Origin: Labedella gwakjiensis | GTDB taxonomy: Bacteria; Actinomycetota; Actinomycetes; Actinomycetales; Microbacteriaceae | Assembly: GCF_003014675.1 (NCBI RefSeq) | Contig: NZ_PYAU01000001.1 | Coordinates: 2,170,001 to 2,234,000, forward strand | DNA length: 64,000 nucleotides | Direction of reading: 5' to 3' | Part shown: positions 1 through 15,707 of the stretch, one piece after another | Layout: each line of letters begins with the position of its first letter | Numbering within the stretch: position 1 is the first letter of the stretch | Program-made: the position numbers and the translations under genes | Notes under the pieces: generated by a model | Seen by the model: only the letters and a program-made list of their open reading frames with translations | Databases searched by the model: none | Told to the model about the DNA's origin: nothing

Positions 1-94
1 TTGTTCTGTCAGTTTCGAACTCGTATCGCTCCTACCCATTCCGGTGGGACGGTACACAAAATGTGCCGGACGCTTGCGTCCGTGCAAATAAACA
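1..94 (+). other. rRNA operon leader, partial
   Basis: The window opens inside the transcribed leader of the rRNA operon; its promoters lie upstream and are not visible. A strong hairpin with arms GGACGC and GCGTCC around a TT loop lies at 68-81. A second short stem (CCCA ... TGGG) lies just before it. I see no coding signal. Leader hairpins of this kind normally take part in antitermination and 16S precursor processing, but that role is inferred here. Confidence 0.5.
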
Positions 95-5153
<5,059 letters not shown>

Positions 5154-5200
5154 TCACTACACTCATACTGTTGTAAGGCTGGTATGAGTGGCCTGATGCC

Positions 5201-5221
5201 CGCGTCCACTGAGTGGTTCTC
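5201..5221 (+). other. 3' half of 23S processing stem
   Basis: Reverse complement of 1903-1923 (21 nt, one mismatch and one G-U). It lies in the 23S-5S spacer, about 48 nt after the mature 23S end, and would close the pre-23S stem. Confidence 0.7.
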
Positions 5222-5283
5222 GATGTACGGTCGAGAACTGATCTAGCTAACAGCTAGTACGTTCACTTTGATACATCAATAGT

Positions 5284-5402
5284 GTTTCGGCGGCCATAGC
5301 GAGAGGGAAACGCCCGGTTACATTCCGAACCCGGAAGCTAAGACTCTCTGCGCCGATGGTACTGCAGGGGGGACCCTGTGGGAGAGTAGGACACCGCCGG
5401 AC
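5284..5402 (+). rRNA. rrf: 5S ribosomal RNA
   Basis: About 119 nt. The ends pair (GTTTCGGCGG with CCGCCGGAC). The loop regions CCGAACCCGGAAGCTAAG and GGGAGAGTAGGACACCGCC are the standard bacterial 5S blocks. It lies 130 nt after 23S and 11 nt before the operon terminator, completing a 16S-23S-5S order. Confidence 0.96.
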
Positions 5403-5412
5403 TTCTTCGTTG

Positions 5413-5443
5413 AAATGGCCACCCATTGCTGGGTGGCCATTTT
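5413..5443 (+). terminator. rRNA operon terminator
   Basis: Perfect 13-bp stem (AAATGGCCACCCA with TGGGTGGCCATTT) around a TTGC loop, immediately after 5S, with a short T run. It is a canonical strong rrn terminator. It separates the rRNA operon from the protein-coding block that starts 66 nt downstream. Confidence 0.9.
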
Positions 5444-5508
5444 GCGTTAACGGGCCGGAACAGCGGGACTCGAATGTCCCGTCCGACGAGAAGACCCTGG
5501 AGACTTTC

Positions 5509-7638
5509 ATGAGCGAGACAGACGACGAGCGCAACGATCGCTCCAGGGGAGCGCGCGGCGACGGAGCCGGGCGCGACAGCAATGCAGGTCGCGACAGCAA
5601 CACGGGACGCGATCGGCGGCCGGACCGCGGCGCCGATGGCGCCCGCGGCCCGCGCCGCGATGGCGGCGGTCCTCGCGCCCGCCAAGGCGGTCGCGAGGAC
5701 CGCCGGCCTTCTTCCGGCGATGACCGCAGATCTCCCCGAGGCGAAGATCGTCGCCCGCCGAGTGGCGGTGCGCGTTCGTACGGCGACGACGACCGCCGGC
5801 CGCCTCGATCGAACGACGCACGTCCGTACCGGGGCGACGACCGCCGTCCATCGAGGGATGGCGATTCACGTCCGCCCCGTGGGGACGACCGGCGCCCCTC
5901 GAGCGGCAATCGCTCGTACGGAGGGGACGACCGGCGCGGTGCCCGAGACGGCGAGCGACCGTCGACCGGTGACCGTCGACCGTCGAGCGGTGGGCCCCAG
6001 CGCGGAGCTCGCGGCGACGGTGATCGGGGTCCCCGTTTCGGCGGTGGCGGACGACCCGACTCGGGGCGTGACACACGCCCGTCGGGCGATCGTCCTGACC
6101 GACCGAACCGTGAGTGGTCTCCGCGTCCCCCACGCGACGGGCGACCGCAGCGCAACGGCGATCGTCCGACCGGGGACCGTTTCGACCGTTCCGGCGGCGC
6201 GCAGGAACGCCGCCCCGACAGGGGTGGATCGTTCGACCGCGGTGCCCGGCCCGAGCGCGATGGCGATCGGCCGCGTCGTGATGGTACGTCCGATCGTGGA
6301 TCCTACGGAGCACGCTCCGATCGGGGCGGTTCCTCGGACCGCCCGAGCCGCGGGGCATCGGCCGGCCGCGGGAGCTACCCCGAGCGGGGAGGACGGCCCG
6401 ACCGGGGAAATTCGCCCGACCGGGGCGCGCGGTCCGCGTCGGACCGCGGCGGACGGCCGGAGCGCGGGGGATACTCCGACCGCGGCGGTCGTCCCGATCG
6501 GGGATCGGCGGATCGCGGTCGTTCGGGCGGTTTCGGGCGCGATGACCGTTTCGAGCGGGAACTGACGGAGGAGGAGATCCTCCAGCGGGAGCTGCGTTCC
6601 GTCCGTCCGCGTCACGATGATCCGGAGGTGCCGGAGGACGTGCAACCCCGTGATCTCGACAAGGTCGCGCGCAACGAACTCAAGACGCTCTCCAAGGAGA
6701 ACGCCGACTGGGTCGCGAAGCACCTCGTGATGGCATCCCGTCTCATCGATGAGGACCCCGAGCTCGCCCACCGCCACGCGATGAGCGCTGCTCGGCGTGC
6801 CGGACGGATCGCCGTCGTCCGCGAGTCACTTGCGATCACGGCTTACGAGACCGGCGACTACGCCCTCGCCCTCCGAGAGCTGCGCACCTTCCGACGCATC
6901 AGCGGCTCGGACGAGCAGCTGCCGCTCATGGTGGACAGCGAGCGCGGCGTGGGGCGTCCGGAGAAGGCACTCGAGCTCGGTCGCTCCGTCGACAGATCCA
7001 CGCTCACGCCGGCGAGCCAGGTCTCCCTCGCGATCGCGATGTCGGGTGCGCGGCTCGACCTCGGCTCGCCCGAGCTCGCGCTGGGTGAGCTCGAGATTCC
7101 GCAGCTCGACCCCGATCGCGCCTTCAGCTACAGCGCTGCCCTCTACGATGCGTACGCCGAGGTGCTCGGGGAACTCGGTCGCGACGACGAGGCCGCCGTC
7201 TGGCGTCGCCGCGCGACCGTCGCCGCTGAGCTCTTCGGCGACGGACCGGACGAGGACGAGACCATCGAGATCATCGAGGAGATCGGCGACGAGGGCGAAA
7301 CGCCCGCTGACGAGTCGGGTCCCGTCGGTGACGATCTGCCCGACGTCGACGAGCTCGATGCCGAAGGACCCGACGTCGACGAAGTCCACACCGAGGAGCT
7401 CGACGCCGGGGGACTGGATGCCGAGGAACTCGAGGGTGACGAGCTCCACGCCGAGGAGCGTGACTCTGCCGACGGAGACGCCGCGGCCTCCGAAGACACC
7501 GTCCCAGGCGGTTTCGGGTCCGAGAGCGTCACGATCGAGGGCTCGTCCGTCGATGACGATGCGTCCGAGATCGACACCGATTCCGACACCGACACTCAGG
7601 AGGATGCGAATGGCGTTGTTCGGCCGGACGAAGACTGA
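5509..7638 (+). CDS. TPR protein with Arg/Gly-rich arm and acidic tail
   Basis: Protein of 709 residues in three parts. Residues 1 to about 345 are low-complexity Arg/Gly/Asp/Ser repeats of the DRGGRPDRG and DDRRPS type, like an RGG-box disordered arm. Residues 345-577 form a helical region of TPR-like repeats (RRAGRIAVVRESLAITAYE, then ALALRELRTF and GELGRDDEAAVWRRRA). Residues 578-709 are strongly acidic. The start is the ATG at 5509, preceded by GGAG; earlier in-frame starts would fall inside 5S rRNA. It heads the block with the HAD phosphatase gene, which it overlaps by 29 nt. By position it matches the conserved TPR protein next to Rv1692 in mycobacteria (from memory), where the arm is absent or short. 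RNA or ribosome binding by the arm is inference. Confidence 0.85.
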   Translation: MSETDDERNDRSRGARGDGAGRDSNAGRDSNTGRDRRPDRGADGARGPRRDGGGPRARQGGREDRRPSSGDDRRSPRGEDRRPPSGGARSYGDDDRRPPRSNDARPYRGDDRRPSRDGDSRPPRGDDRRPSSGNRSYGGDDRRGARDGERPSTGDRRPSSGGPQRGARGDGDRGPRFGGGGRPDSGRDTRPSGDRPDRPNREWSPRPPRDGRPQRNGDRPTGDRFDRSGGAQERRPDRGGSFDRGARPERDGDRPRRDGTSDRGSYGARSDRGGSSDRPSRGASAGRGSYPERGGRPDRGNSPDRGARSASDRGGRPERGGYSDRGGRPDRGSADRGRSGGFGRDDRFERELTEEEILQRELRSVRPRHDDPEVPEDVQPRDLDKVARNELKTLSKENADWVAKHLVMASRLIDEDPELAHRHAMSAARRAGRIAVVRESLAITAYETGDYALALRELRTFRRISGSDEQLPLMVDSERGVGRPEKALELGRSVDRSTLTPASQVSLAIAMSGARLDLGSPELALGELEIPQLDPDRAFSYSAALYDAYAEVLGELGRDDEAAVWRRRATVAAELFGDGPDEDETIEIIEEIGDEGETPADESGPVGDDLPDVDELDAEGPDVDEVHTEELDAGGLDAEELEGDELHAEERDSADGDAAASEDTVPGGFGSESVTIEGSSVDDDASEIDTDSDTDTQEDANGVVRPDED

Positions 7639-8647
7639 TCCCACCCCGCTCGACGGCGTCGACGTCGTCCTCGCGGACCTCGACGGTGTCGTGTACGCCG
7701 GGGCCGGCGCCATCCCACACGCCATCGAGAGCCTGAACCGGGCAGCGGAATCCCGCCGGCTCGGCTTCATCACGAACAACGCGTCCCGCACCGACGAGAC
7801 CGTTGCGGCGCACCTGCGCGAACTCGGACTGCATCCCACGGCGAACGACATCGTGACGAGCCCGCAGGCCGCGATGCGACTGCTCAAGGACCACGCGCCG
7901 GCCGGATCGACCGTGCTCGTCGTGGGTGGCGACGGCCTCGTCTCCGAACTCGAGAAGGCCGGATACGTCGTGACGCGGAGTGCAGCCGACGACCCGGCCG
8001 CCGTCGTGCAGGGCTTCGCGCCCGACGTGGCCTGGACGGATCTCGCGGAGGCGGCCTTCGTCCTCCAGACGGACCGCGAGCCGAACGATCTGCCGTGGAT
8101 CGCGACGAACACCGACTGGACGATCCCGCAAGCCCAGGGCATCGCTCCGGGCAACGGCACGCTCGTGTCCGCCGTGCATACGGCCGTCGGCCGACTGCCG
8201 ATCGTCGCAGGCAAGCCCGAGGTCCCGATCTTCGAGGAGGCGACCGCTCGCTTCTCCGCGACGAAGCCGCTCTTCATCGGGGACCGCCTCGACACGGACA
8301 TCAAGGGAGCGGTCGCCGCCGGCATGGACTCCGTGCTCGTTCTCACGGGGATCGACCGGGCGAAGCACGTTCTCGCGGCCGACCCCGGGTCACGACCCAC
8401 CTACATCCTCCAAGACCTCAGGGGATTGCACGAGCCCTACCCGGTCACGACGTTCAGCGACGACAAGACCTCGGCGACCGTCGGACGGTCCGTCGTGCGC
8501 ATCGACGGAACCAAGGTCGTCGTCGCTCGCCAGGGCGACTCCGCGATCGACCGTCTCCGCGCCGCATCGGCCGTGATCTGGGCGAGTGGGCGTGCGATCT
8601 TCGGATTCAACGTTCCGCCACGCCTCTACGAAGAGGTTGGGCGGTAG
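7610..8647 (+). CDS. HAD-IIA phosphatase (glycerol-3-phosphate phosphatase-like)
   Basis: Cytoplasmic phosphatase of 345 residues, haloacid dehalogenase superfamily subclass IIA (NagD-like). Motif I is DLDGVVYAG with nucleophile D23 and acid D25. Motif II is the FITNNASR segment. The lysine is in GKPEV (K202). Motif IV is GDRLDTD (D225, D230). Start chosen at 7610 because AGGAGG at 7598-7603 sits six bases before it; ATG 7604 would abut the site. It overlaps the upstream gene by 29 nt, so translation is probably coupled. The syntenic mycobacterial Rv1692 is reported as a glycerol-3-phosphate phosphatase; applying that substrate here is inference, since this family also includes phosphoglycolate and nucleotide phosphatases. 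Confidence 0.88.
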   Translation: MALFGRTKTDPTPLDGVDVVLADLDGVVYAGAGAIPHAIESLNRAAESRRLGFITNNASRTDETVAAHLRELGLHPTANDIVTSPQAAMRLLKDHAPAGSTVLVVGGDGLVSELEKAGYVVTRSAADDPAAVVQGFAPDVAWTDLAEAAFVLQTDREPNDLPWIATNTDWTIPQAQGIAPGNGTLVSAVHTAVGRLPIVAGKPEVPIFEEATARFSATKPLFIGDRLDTDIKGAVAAGMDSVLVLTGIDRAKHVLAADPGSRPTYILQDLRGLHEPYPVTTFSDDKTSATVGRSVVRIDGTKVVVARQGDSAIDRLRAASAVIWASGRAIFGFNVPPRLYEEVGR

Positions 8648-8650
8648 CCT
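8645..8650 (+). promoter_or_regulatory. Candidate leaderless promoter -10
   Basis: TAGCCT, overlapping the TAG stop of the HAD gene, followed after six bases by GTG at 8657. This TANNNT-N6/7-start spacing is what leaderless actinobacterial mRNAs show. No Shine-Dalgarno sequence precedes the GTG, which supports it. Confidence 0.5.
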
Positions 8651-8656
8651 GGGACC

Positions 8657-8905
8657 GTGTCCATCGAGCCGAGCGCCGCACGACCGTCCGACGAGGAGGT
8701 CGACGTGATCGGCGACGGTGATGGCCTCGTCTCGCGCCTCCGGGTGATTGAGGACCAGCCTCTCGAGACACGCGCCGACGCCTACACCGCTCTGCACGCC
8801 GAGTTAAAGGCCGTCCTCGACAGTGCCGATCGGATCAGTGCCGATCGGATCAGTGCCGATCGGATCAGCGCCGATCGGACCGGCGCCGACCGCGCCATCG
8901 GATGA
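8657..8905 (+). CDS. Small protein with C-terminal pentapeptide repeats
   Basis: 82-residue hydrophilic protein. The first 55 residues form a probable helical segment (RLRVIEDQPLETRADAYTAL, then LHAELKAVLDS). The end is five tandem copies of a pentapeptide related to SADRI (8822-8896). The GTG start has no ribosome site but follows TAGCCT by six bases, so it may be leaderless. The stop overlaps the tlyA start (ATGA at 8902-8905). A short protein in the same place, between the HAD gene and tlyA, is conserved in actinobacteria (Rv1693 position, from memory). Its function is unknown to me. Confidence 0.7.
   Translation: MSIEPSAARPSDEEVDVIGDGDGLVSRLRVIEDQPLETRADAYTALHAELKAVLDSADRISADRISADRISADRTGADRAIG
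8822..8896 (+). repeat. 15-bp in-frame tandem repeat
   Basis: Five copies of a 15-bp unit. The first three are identical (AGTGCCGATCGGATC) and the last two have drifted (AGCGCCGATCGGACC, GGCGCCGACCGCGCC). The period is a multiple of three, so the frame is kept and the product gains SADRI-type pentapeptides. The decay toward the 3' end suggests recent expansion at the 5' copies. Confidence 0.95.
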
Positions 8906-9711
8906 CGGGCTCACGCCTCGACGCAGCCCTGGCCGAACGCGGGCTCGCGCGATCACGCAGTCATGCGGCACGGCTCATCGCCGATGGTCTCGTCACGGTC
9001 GGCGGCGCCGTTGCCACCAAGCCGTCGCTCTCCGTCTCGGACGGCGAGCACATCGTCGTCGAGCAGACGGACGACTATGTGAGCAGGGCTGCCGCGAAGC
9101 TCGTCCATGCTCTCGACGCGTTCGGTGTGGATCCGCGCGGACTGCGTGCGCTCGACGTGGGCGCATCGACGGGCGGGTTCTCCGAGGTGCTGCTGCGACG
9201 GGGCGCCCGAGGCGTCATCGCGCTCGACGTGGGCCACGGCCAGCTCGTCGACCCGGTGCGCTCGGACGAACGCGTCGCCGTGGTGGAGGGGATCAACGCG
9301 CGCGATCTCACGAGCGAGCTCCTGGCCTCGGCGAGCGGGGTCGACTGGGCGCCCGAACTCGTCGTCGGCGACCTGTCCTTCATCTCCCTCACCCACATCA
9401 TCCCTCCCGTGCGATCGGCCGTCTCTCCCGACGCCGATTTCGTGCTGCTCGTGAAGCCGCAGTTCGAGGTGGGACGCACCCTCATCAAGCAGGGCATCGT
9501 CGTCGACCCCGAGGCGCGCGCCGACAGCATCGCGCGTGTCCTCGCGGTCGCGGCCGAGAGCGGTCTCGCGACCGTCGGCGTCCTGTCGTCCCCCATCACC
9601 GGTCTCCACGGAAATCACGAGTACCTCGTGCATCTCAGTCCGCGCACGGGTCGCGATCCGTCAGAATGGACCGACGAGATCCGACGGGTCGCGGGAGCAG
9701 GAGGGGCATGA
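8902..9711 (+). CDS. tlyA: TlyA family rRNA 2'-O-methyltransferase
   Basis: 269-residue cytoplasmic RNA methyltransferase. An N-terminal S4 RNA-binding domain (residues 3-63, with RLDAALAERGLARSRSHAAR) is joined to an FtsJ-type Rossmann domain. The SAM motif DVGASTGGF is at residues 85-93. The K-D-K-E type catalytic set is represented by SRAAAKLV, GDLSFISL and LLVKPQFEVG. In mycobacteria TlyA methylates 16S C1409 and 23S C1920 and confers capreomycin sensitivity; both targets lie in rRNAs of the type encoded at the start of this window. The start overlaps the preceding stop, and its own stop overlaps nadK (ATGA), indicating coupled translation. Confidence 0.95.
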   Translation: MTGSRLDAALAERGLARSRSHAARLIADGLVTVGGAVATKPSLSVSDGEHIVVEQTDDYVSRAAAKLVHALDAFGVDPRGLRALDVGASTGGFSEVLLRRGARGVIALDVGHGQLVDPVRSDERVAVVEGINARDLTSELLASASGVDWAPELVVGDLSFISLTHIIPPVRSAVSPDADFVLLVKPQFEVGRTLIKQGIVVDPEARADSIARVLAVAAESGLATVGVLSSPITGLHGNHEYLVHLSPRTGRDPSEWTDEIRRVAGAGGA

Positions 9712-10625
9712 CCGGGGCACAACGCGCCATCCTCGTGGTGTCGCACACGGGGCGTCGCGATTCGATCGACGCCGCCGTCTCCGTGATCGAGGAGCTCTCG
9801 GCCGGGGGCGCCACCCCGGTGCTGCGGCGCGAGGAGTGGGACGACATCGCCGCCGCGTGCGTGCTCCCTCAGAACACCCTCATCCTCGACGAGGACGTCG
9901 ATGCGGCAGACCTCGAACTCGTGATCGTCCTCGGCGGTGACGGCACGATCCTGCGGGCGGCGGAACTCGTGCGCGGCTGCACCGCCCCCCTCCTCGGCGT
10001 CAACCTCGGGCACGTGGGCTTCCTCGCGGAGAGCGAGCGCGACGACCTGGCGGAGGCCGTCCACCGTGCGATCGACGGCGACTACCAGGTCGAGGAGCGC
10101 ATGACGCTCTCCGTCCGGGTGAAGGTCGACCACGAGGTCGTCTACGAGACGTGGGCGCTCAACGAGGCCACGGTGGAGAAGGCGAGCCGTGAGCGCATGC
10201 TCGAGGTGGTCATCGAGGTGGACGGACGGCCCCTGTCGGCCTTCGGGTGCGACGGCGTCGTCGTCTCCACGCCCACCGGCTCGACCGCGTACAACTTCTC
10301 GGCAGGCGGGCCCATCGTGTGGCCCACCGTCGAGGCGATCACCCTCGTGCCGCTGAGCGCGCACGCGCTCTTCGCGCGCCCGCTCGTCGTCGGACCCGAG
10401 TCGTCGCTCGCCATCGAGATCATCGCGCGCAACCAGGGGTCCGGTGTGCTGTGGGCCGACGGCAGGCGAGCGCACGAGCTCCCACCAGGCGCGCGCGTCG
10501 TCGTACGGCGTTCGAGCGTGCCCGTGCGTCTCGCGCGACTGCATCAGGGCCCATTCACGGACCGCCTCGTGCACAAGTTCCATCTGCCCGTCGAGGGCTG
10601 GAGGGGGCCGGCCGGTCGTGATTGA
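9708..10625 (+). CDS. nadK: NAD kinase
   Basis: 305 residues, the usual length. Phosphorylates NAD to NADP using ATP or polyphosphate. The signature LGGDGTILRAAEL starts at residue 75 with catalytic D78. The second site NEATVEKASRERM and the glycine-rich VVSTPTGSTAYNFSAGGP are intact. The ATG at 9708 overlaps the tlyA stop by four bases, and the 3' end overlaps recN by eight, so the gene is in the middle of a tightly packed operon. The order tlyA-nadK-recN is conserved across Actinobacteria. Confidence 0.97.
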   Translation: MTGAQRAILVVSHTGRRDSIDAAVSVIEELSAGGATPVLRREEWDDIAAACVLPQNTLILDEDVDAADLELVIVLGGDGTILRAAELVRGCTAPLLGVNLGHVGFLAESERDDLAEAVHRAIDGDYQVEERMTLSVRVKVDHEVVYETWALNEATVEKASRERMLEVVIEVDGRPLSAFGCDGVVVSTPTGSTAYNFSAGGPIVWPTVEAITLVPLSAHALFARPLVVGPESSLAIEIIARNQGSGVLWADGRRAHELPPGARVVVRRSSVPVRLARLHQGPFTDRLVHKFHLPVEGWRGPAGRD

Positions 10626-12336
10626 GGAGATCGAGATCCGCGACCTCGGCGTGATCGCCGAGGCGACGCTCCCGCTCGGCGCGGGTTTCACCGCGATCAC
10701 GGGTGAGACGGGCGCGGGAAAGACCATGGTCGTGACGGCGCTCGGTCTCCTGCTCGGCGGGCGTGCCGACAGCGGCACGGTACGTTCCGGTCAGGAACGG
10801 GCGAGCGTCGACGGTCGCTGGGTCGTGCCGGAGGACGGGCCGGTCACCGAGCGCGTGCGCGAGGCCGGCGGTGATGTCGACCCGTTCGGCGAGGGGCGCG
10901 CGGAGCTCACCCTCGGACGCAGTGTGTCCTCGGAAGGCCGCAGCCGCGCAGCGGTGGGTGGGCGGGCGGCCCCCGTCGGGATCCTCTCGGAGCTCGGCGA
11001 GAAGCTCGTTGTCGTGCACGGCCAGTCGGAGCAGCTCCGGCTCAAGTCGGCGACCGCACAGCGCGAGGCCCTCGACCGTTTCGCCGGCACGGGGCTCGCC
11101 GACCTCCTGGCGGACTACACGCACGCTTTCACGCGGTGGCGGTCCAATCGGGCGGAACTCGACACGATCCGAGACGAACGCGACGCCCGAGCCGCGGAGG
11201 CGGCGACCCTCCGGGAGACGATCGCGGCCATCGAGGTGGCCGCACCGCAGCCGGGGGAGGACGAGGAGCTCGCTGTCCGCGCCGTCCGGCTCGGCAACCT
11301 CGAGGCCCTCCGGCTCGCCGCGGCAGGCGCGCGTGAGGCGCTGTCGGCTGAGGAGCCCGACGGCATCGACGTGGTCGGCCTCATCGGCAGCGCCAGACGC
11401 CTCGTCGACGACGCGAGCGACGCAGACCCGACCCTCGCGGCGATCGGCGAGCAGCTCGCCAACATCGGCTACCTCGCGGCCGACGTCGCGGCCGACCTGT
11501 CGACGTACCTCGCCGAAGTCGACGCAGACGGAGCACGCGAGCTCGAGATCGTGAACGAGCGGCGGGCCGTGCTCACGGGTCTCATGCGCGCGTACGGTCC
11601 CACGCTCGACGACGTGATCGCGGTGCTCGACACCGGCAGCGCCCGCCTCGTCGAACTCGACTCGGACGACGAGCGGATCGAGGAGCTCACCCGCCAGGTG
11701 GGCGAGGACGAGGAGCTCGTCACCCGACTCGCCGACGAGGTGAGCGCCTTGCGTTCGGCGGCCGCCGCCCAGCTCGGGGAGCGTGTGAGCGCGGAACTCA
11801 CGGCCCTCGCCATGCCGGACGCGCAGCTCTCGATCGTCGTGGACTCGACGGGCGACCTCACGGCGAGCGGTCGCGACGATGTCCGGTTCCTGCTCCAGCC
11901 GCACAGCGGGGCTGAGCCGCGCTCGCTCGCGAAGGGGGCATCCGGCGGCGAGCTCTCCCGGGTCATGCTCGCGATCGAGGTCGTCATCGCCAGCACCGAC
12001 CCGGTTCCCACCTTCGTCTTCGACGAGGTCGACTCGGGCGTGGGCGGCGCGGCCGCGATCGAGATCGGGCGGCGACTCGCCCGACTCGCCGAATCGTCGC
12101 AGGTGATCGCGGTCACCCACCTCGCCCAGGTGGCGGCCTTCGCCACGAACCACCTCAGCGTGCGGAAGCAGAGCGACGGATCGGTCACGTCGTCGAGCGT
12201 GGTGCGGCTGGACGGGGACGAACGCGTCTCCGAGATGGCGCGCCTGCTGTCGGGGCTGCCCGACTCCGAGTCCGGACTGACGCACGCGAAGGAACTCCTC
12301 GCGCTGTCCGCTGACGATTCCCGACTGTTAGGATAG
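10618..12336 (+). CDS. recN: DNA repair protein RecN
   Basis: 572-residue SMC-like ATPase for double-strand-break repair. Walker A GETGAGKT at residues 29-36. A long central helical, coiled-coil-forming region with much Ala, Glu and Arg runs from about 150 to 390. The ABC signature SGGELSRV begins near 442 and Walker B FVFDEVDSGVGG has D469-E470. The GTG start overlaps the end of nadK. Its stop region supplies the -10 of pyrG (TAGGAT at 12329). Confidence 0.96.
   Translation: MIEEIEIRDLGVIAEATLPLGAGFTAITGETGAGKTMVVTALGLLLGGRADSGTVRSGQERASVDGRWVVPEDGPVTERVREAGGDVDPFGEGRAELTLGRSVSSEGRSRAAVGGRAAPVGILSELGEKLVVVHGQSEQLRLKSATAQREALDRFAGTGLADLLADYTHAFTRWRSNRAELDTIRDERDARAAEAATLRETIAAIEVAAPQPGEDEELAVRAVRLGNLEALRLAAAGAREALSAEEPDGIDVVGLIGSARRLVDDASDADPTLAAIGEQLANIGYLAADVAADLSTYLAEVDADGARELEIVNERRAVLTGLMRAYGPTLDDVIAVLDTGSARLVELDSDDERIEELTRQVGEDEELVTRLADEVSALRSAAAAQLGERVSAELTALAMPDAQLSIVVDSTGDLTASGRDDVRFLLQPHSGAEPRSLAKGASGGELSRVMLAIEVVIASTDPVPTFVFDEVDSGVGGAAAIEIGRRLARLAESSQVIAVTHLAQVAAFATNHLSVRKQSDGSVTSSSVVRLDGDERVSEMARLLSGLPDSESGLTHAKELLALSADDSRLLG
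12329..12334 (+). promoter_or_regulatory. Candidate leaderless promoter -10 for pyrG
   Basis: TAGGAT within the last codons of recN, eight bases before the GTG start of pyrG. No ribosome site lies in between. The spacing fits transcription starting at or next to the start codon. Confidence 0.5.
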
Positions 12337-14094
<1,758 letters not shown>

Positions 14095-14149
14095 GCGGCG
14101 TCGTCCGTCCTGTTCGCCCTGAGGCCCGCAGGCCGCTGAGAGGAACGTC

Positions 14150-14785
14150 ATGACATCGTCCCCGCTGGAAGACGTCCCCTTCGCCGTCGAGGTCGCGGAG
14201 AGCGAGCGTGTTTTCGAGGGGCGCGTCTGGGACATCCGTCGCGACACGTTCGACTACAACGGCTCGTCGATCGTGCGCGAATACACGGACCACACCGGCG
14301 CCGTCGCGGTCCTCGCTCTCGACGAAGAGGACCGCGTCCTGCTCATCCGCCAGTACCGGCACCCCGTCGGCCTCCGCGAGTGGGAGATCCCGGCAGGGCT
14401 CCTCGACGTGGAGGGGGAGGACCCCCTCGTCGCCGTGCAGCGCGAACTCGAGGAGGAGGCCGACCTCCGCGCCACCGACTGGGACGTCCTCGCGGAGTTC
14501 GCCACGAGTCCCGGCGGAAACAACGAGGTCATCCGCGTCTACCTCGCACGCGGGCTGTCGGCCACGGAACGGGTCTTCGAGCGCACAGAGGAGGAGGCCG
14601 ACATCGAGGTGGCATGGGTGCCCCTCGACGAGGCCGTCGACGCCGTGCTCGCACGGCGCGTGCAGAACCCGTCCCTCGCGATCGGGGCGCTCGCCGCCCA
14701 CGCGTCGCGCGCTCGTGGCTGGTCGACACTCGCGCCCGCGGACAGCCCGTGGGACCGTCACCCGAAGCTCCGCCCGGCGCCATGA
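14150..14785 (+). CDS. Nudix hydrolase, ADP-ribose pyrophosphatase type
   Basis: 211 residues. Likely hydrolyses ADP-ribose or related nucleoside diphosphate sugars. The Nudix box runs over [18 protein letters not shown], with the metal-binding REXXEE (R-E-L-E-E-E) intact and a Gly to Asp change at the loop position. The downstream [17 protein letters not shown] segment is typical of ADP-ribose pyrophosphatases such as Rv1700, which occupies the same place after pyrG in mycobacteria. A ribosome site AGAGGA precedes the ATG. The stop overlaps the start of xerD (ATGA at 14782-14785). Confidence 0.92.
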   Translation: MTSSPLEDVPFAVEVAESERVFEGRVWDIRRDTFDYNGSSIVREYTDHTGAVAVLALDEEDRVLLIRQYRHPVGLREWEIPAGLLDVEGEDPLVAVQRELEEEADLRATDWDVLAEFATSPGGNNEVIRVYLARGLSATERVFERTEEEADIEVAWVPLDEAVDAVLARRVQNPSLAIGALAAHASRARGWSTLAPADSPWDRHPKLRPAP

Positions 14786-15687
14786 CGCTCGCGCGGGCCG
14801 TCGACGAGTACGTGCGGCACGTGCAGATCGAACGCGGACTCTCGGCGAACACCATCGCCGCGTATCGGCGCGACCTCTCCGCCTACGTCGACTGGCTGAC
14901 CTCGGAAGGCGTCGAGGGGGCCGGGGACATCCTCCCGGCGCACGTCACGGGTTTCTCGCGAGCACTCGCGACGCGCGAGGAGAAGCCCCTCGGGGCCTCG
15001 TCCATCGCACGCACGCTGTCCTCCGTCCGGGGGTTCCACCGATTCCTGCTCGAGGAGCGCGAGGTCGACGGCGACGTCTCGCGCGACGTGCGGCCTCCGA
15101 AGCTCGGCCGGCGCCTCCCCAAGGCCCTCACGATCTCCCAGATCGAGGCGCTGCTCGGTGCCACGGAGGGAGAGGACGTGGCGTCCCTGCGCGACCACGC
15201 ACTGCTCGAGCTGCTGTACGCGACCGGCGCGCGCGTCTCCGAGGCGGTGGGGCTCAACGTGGACGACGTCGTCGAGCCGGACATCGTGCGTCTGACCGGC
15301 AAGGGAGACAAGCAGCGCATCGTGCCTCTCGGGCGATACGCTCGCGCGGCGATCGATGCCTACCTCGTGAGGGGGAGGCCGACCCTGTCCGCCGTCGGCC
15401 CGTCGACGCCGGCCCTGTTCCTCGGGATGCGCGGCGCACGCATGTCCCGGCAGAGCGCGTGGCTCGTCATCCGCGCCGCCGCCGAACGCGCCGGACTGAC
15501 CGAGGAGGTGTCGCCGCACACGCTCCGCCACTCCTTCGCCACCCACCTCCTCCAGGGCGGAGCCGACGTGCGTGTGGTGCAGGAGCTGCTGGGACACTCC
15601 TCCGTGGCCACGACGCAGATCTACACCCTCGTGACGGCGGATTCCCTACGCGACGTCTACACCACCGCACACCCGCGCGCCCGCTGA
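14782..15687 (+). CDS. xerD: Tyrosine recombinase XerD
   Basis: 301-residue site-specific recombinase that resolves chromosome dimers at dif with XerC. The N-terminal SAM-like core-binding domain is residues 1-95. The catalytic set is complete: R151 in GARVSE, H246 and R249 in HTLRHSF, H272 in LGHSSV, and the tyrosine Y281 in TQIYT. Length and motif spacing are those of housekeeping Xer proteins, not integrases of mobile elements. The position between the Nudix gene and parA/scpAB is conserved in Actinobacteria and links dimer resolution to segregation genes. Confidence 0.95.
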   Translation: MTLARAVDEYVRHVQIERGLSANTIAAYRRDLSAYVDWLTSEGVEGAGDILPAHVTGFSRALATREEKPLGASSIARTLSSVRGFHRFLLEEREVDGDVSRDVRPPKLGRRLPKALTISQIEALLGATEGEDVASLRDHALLELLYATGARVSEAVGLNVDDVVEPDIVRLTGKGDKQRIVPLGRYARAAIDAYLVRGRPTLSAVGPSTPALFLGMRGARMSRQSAWLVIRAAAERAGLTEEVSPHTLRHSFATHLLQGGADVRVVQELLGHSSVATTQIYTLVTADSLRDVYTTAHPRAR

Positions 15688-15707
15688 GCTGCCCGCCGCC
15701 CGGCGGC

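Noticed and set aside
5356-5508. Upstream extension of the TPR gene into 5S rRNA
   Set aside because: The extension would overlap the 5S gene and the rRNA terminator; the ATG at 5509 has a proper GGAG site.
5247-6777. Long antisense reading frames rich in Arg and Ser opposite the RGG-type arm
   Set aside because: Mirror images of a high-GC repetitive coding sequence; codon third-position GC and context support only the plus-strand frame.
8822-8896. CRISPR-like direct repeats
   Set aside because: Units are contiguous without spacers, in frame and inside a gene.
14782-15687. Integrase of a mobile element
   Set aside because: Length, motif spacing and conserved neighbours identify housekeeping XerD; no attachment sites or phage genes are near.
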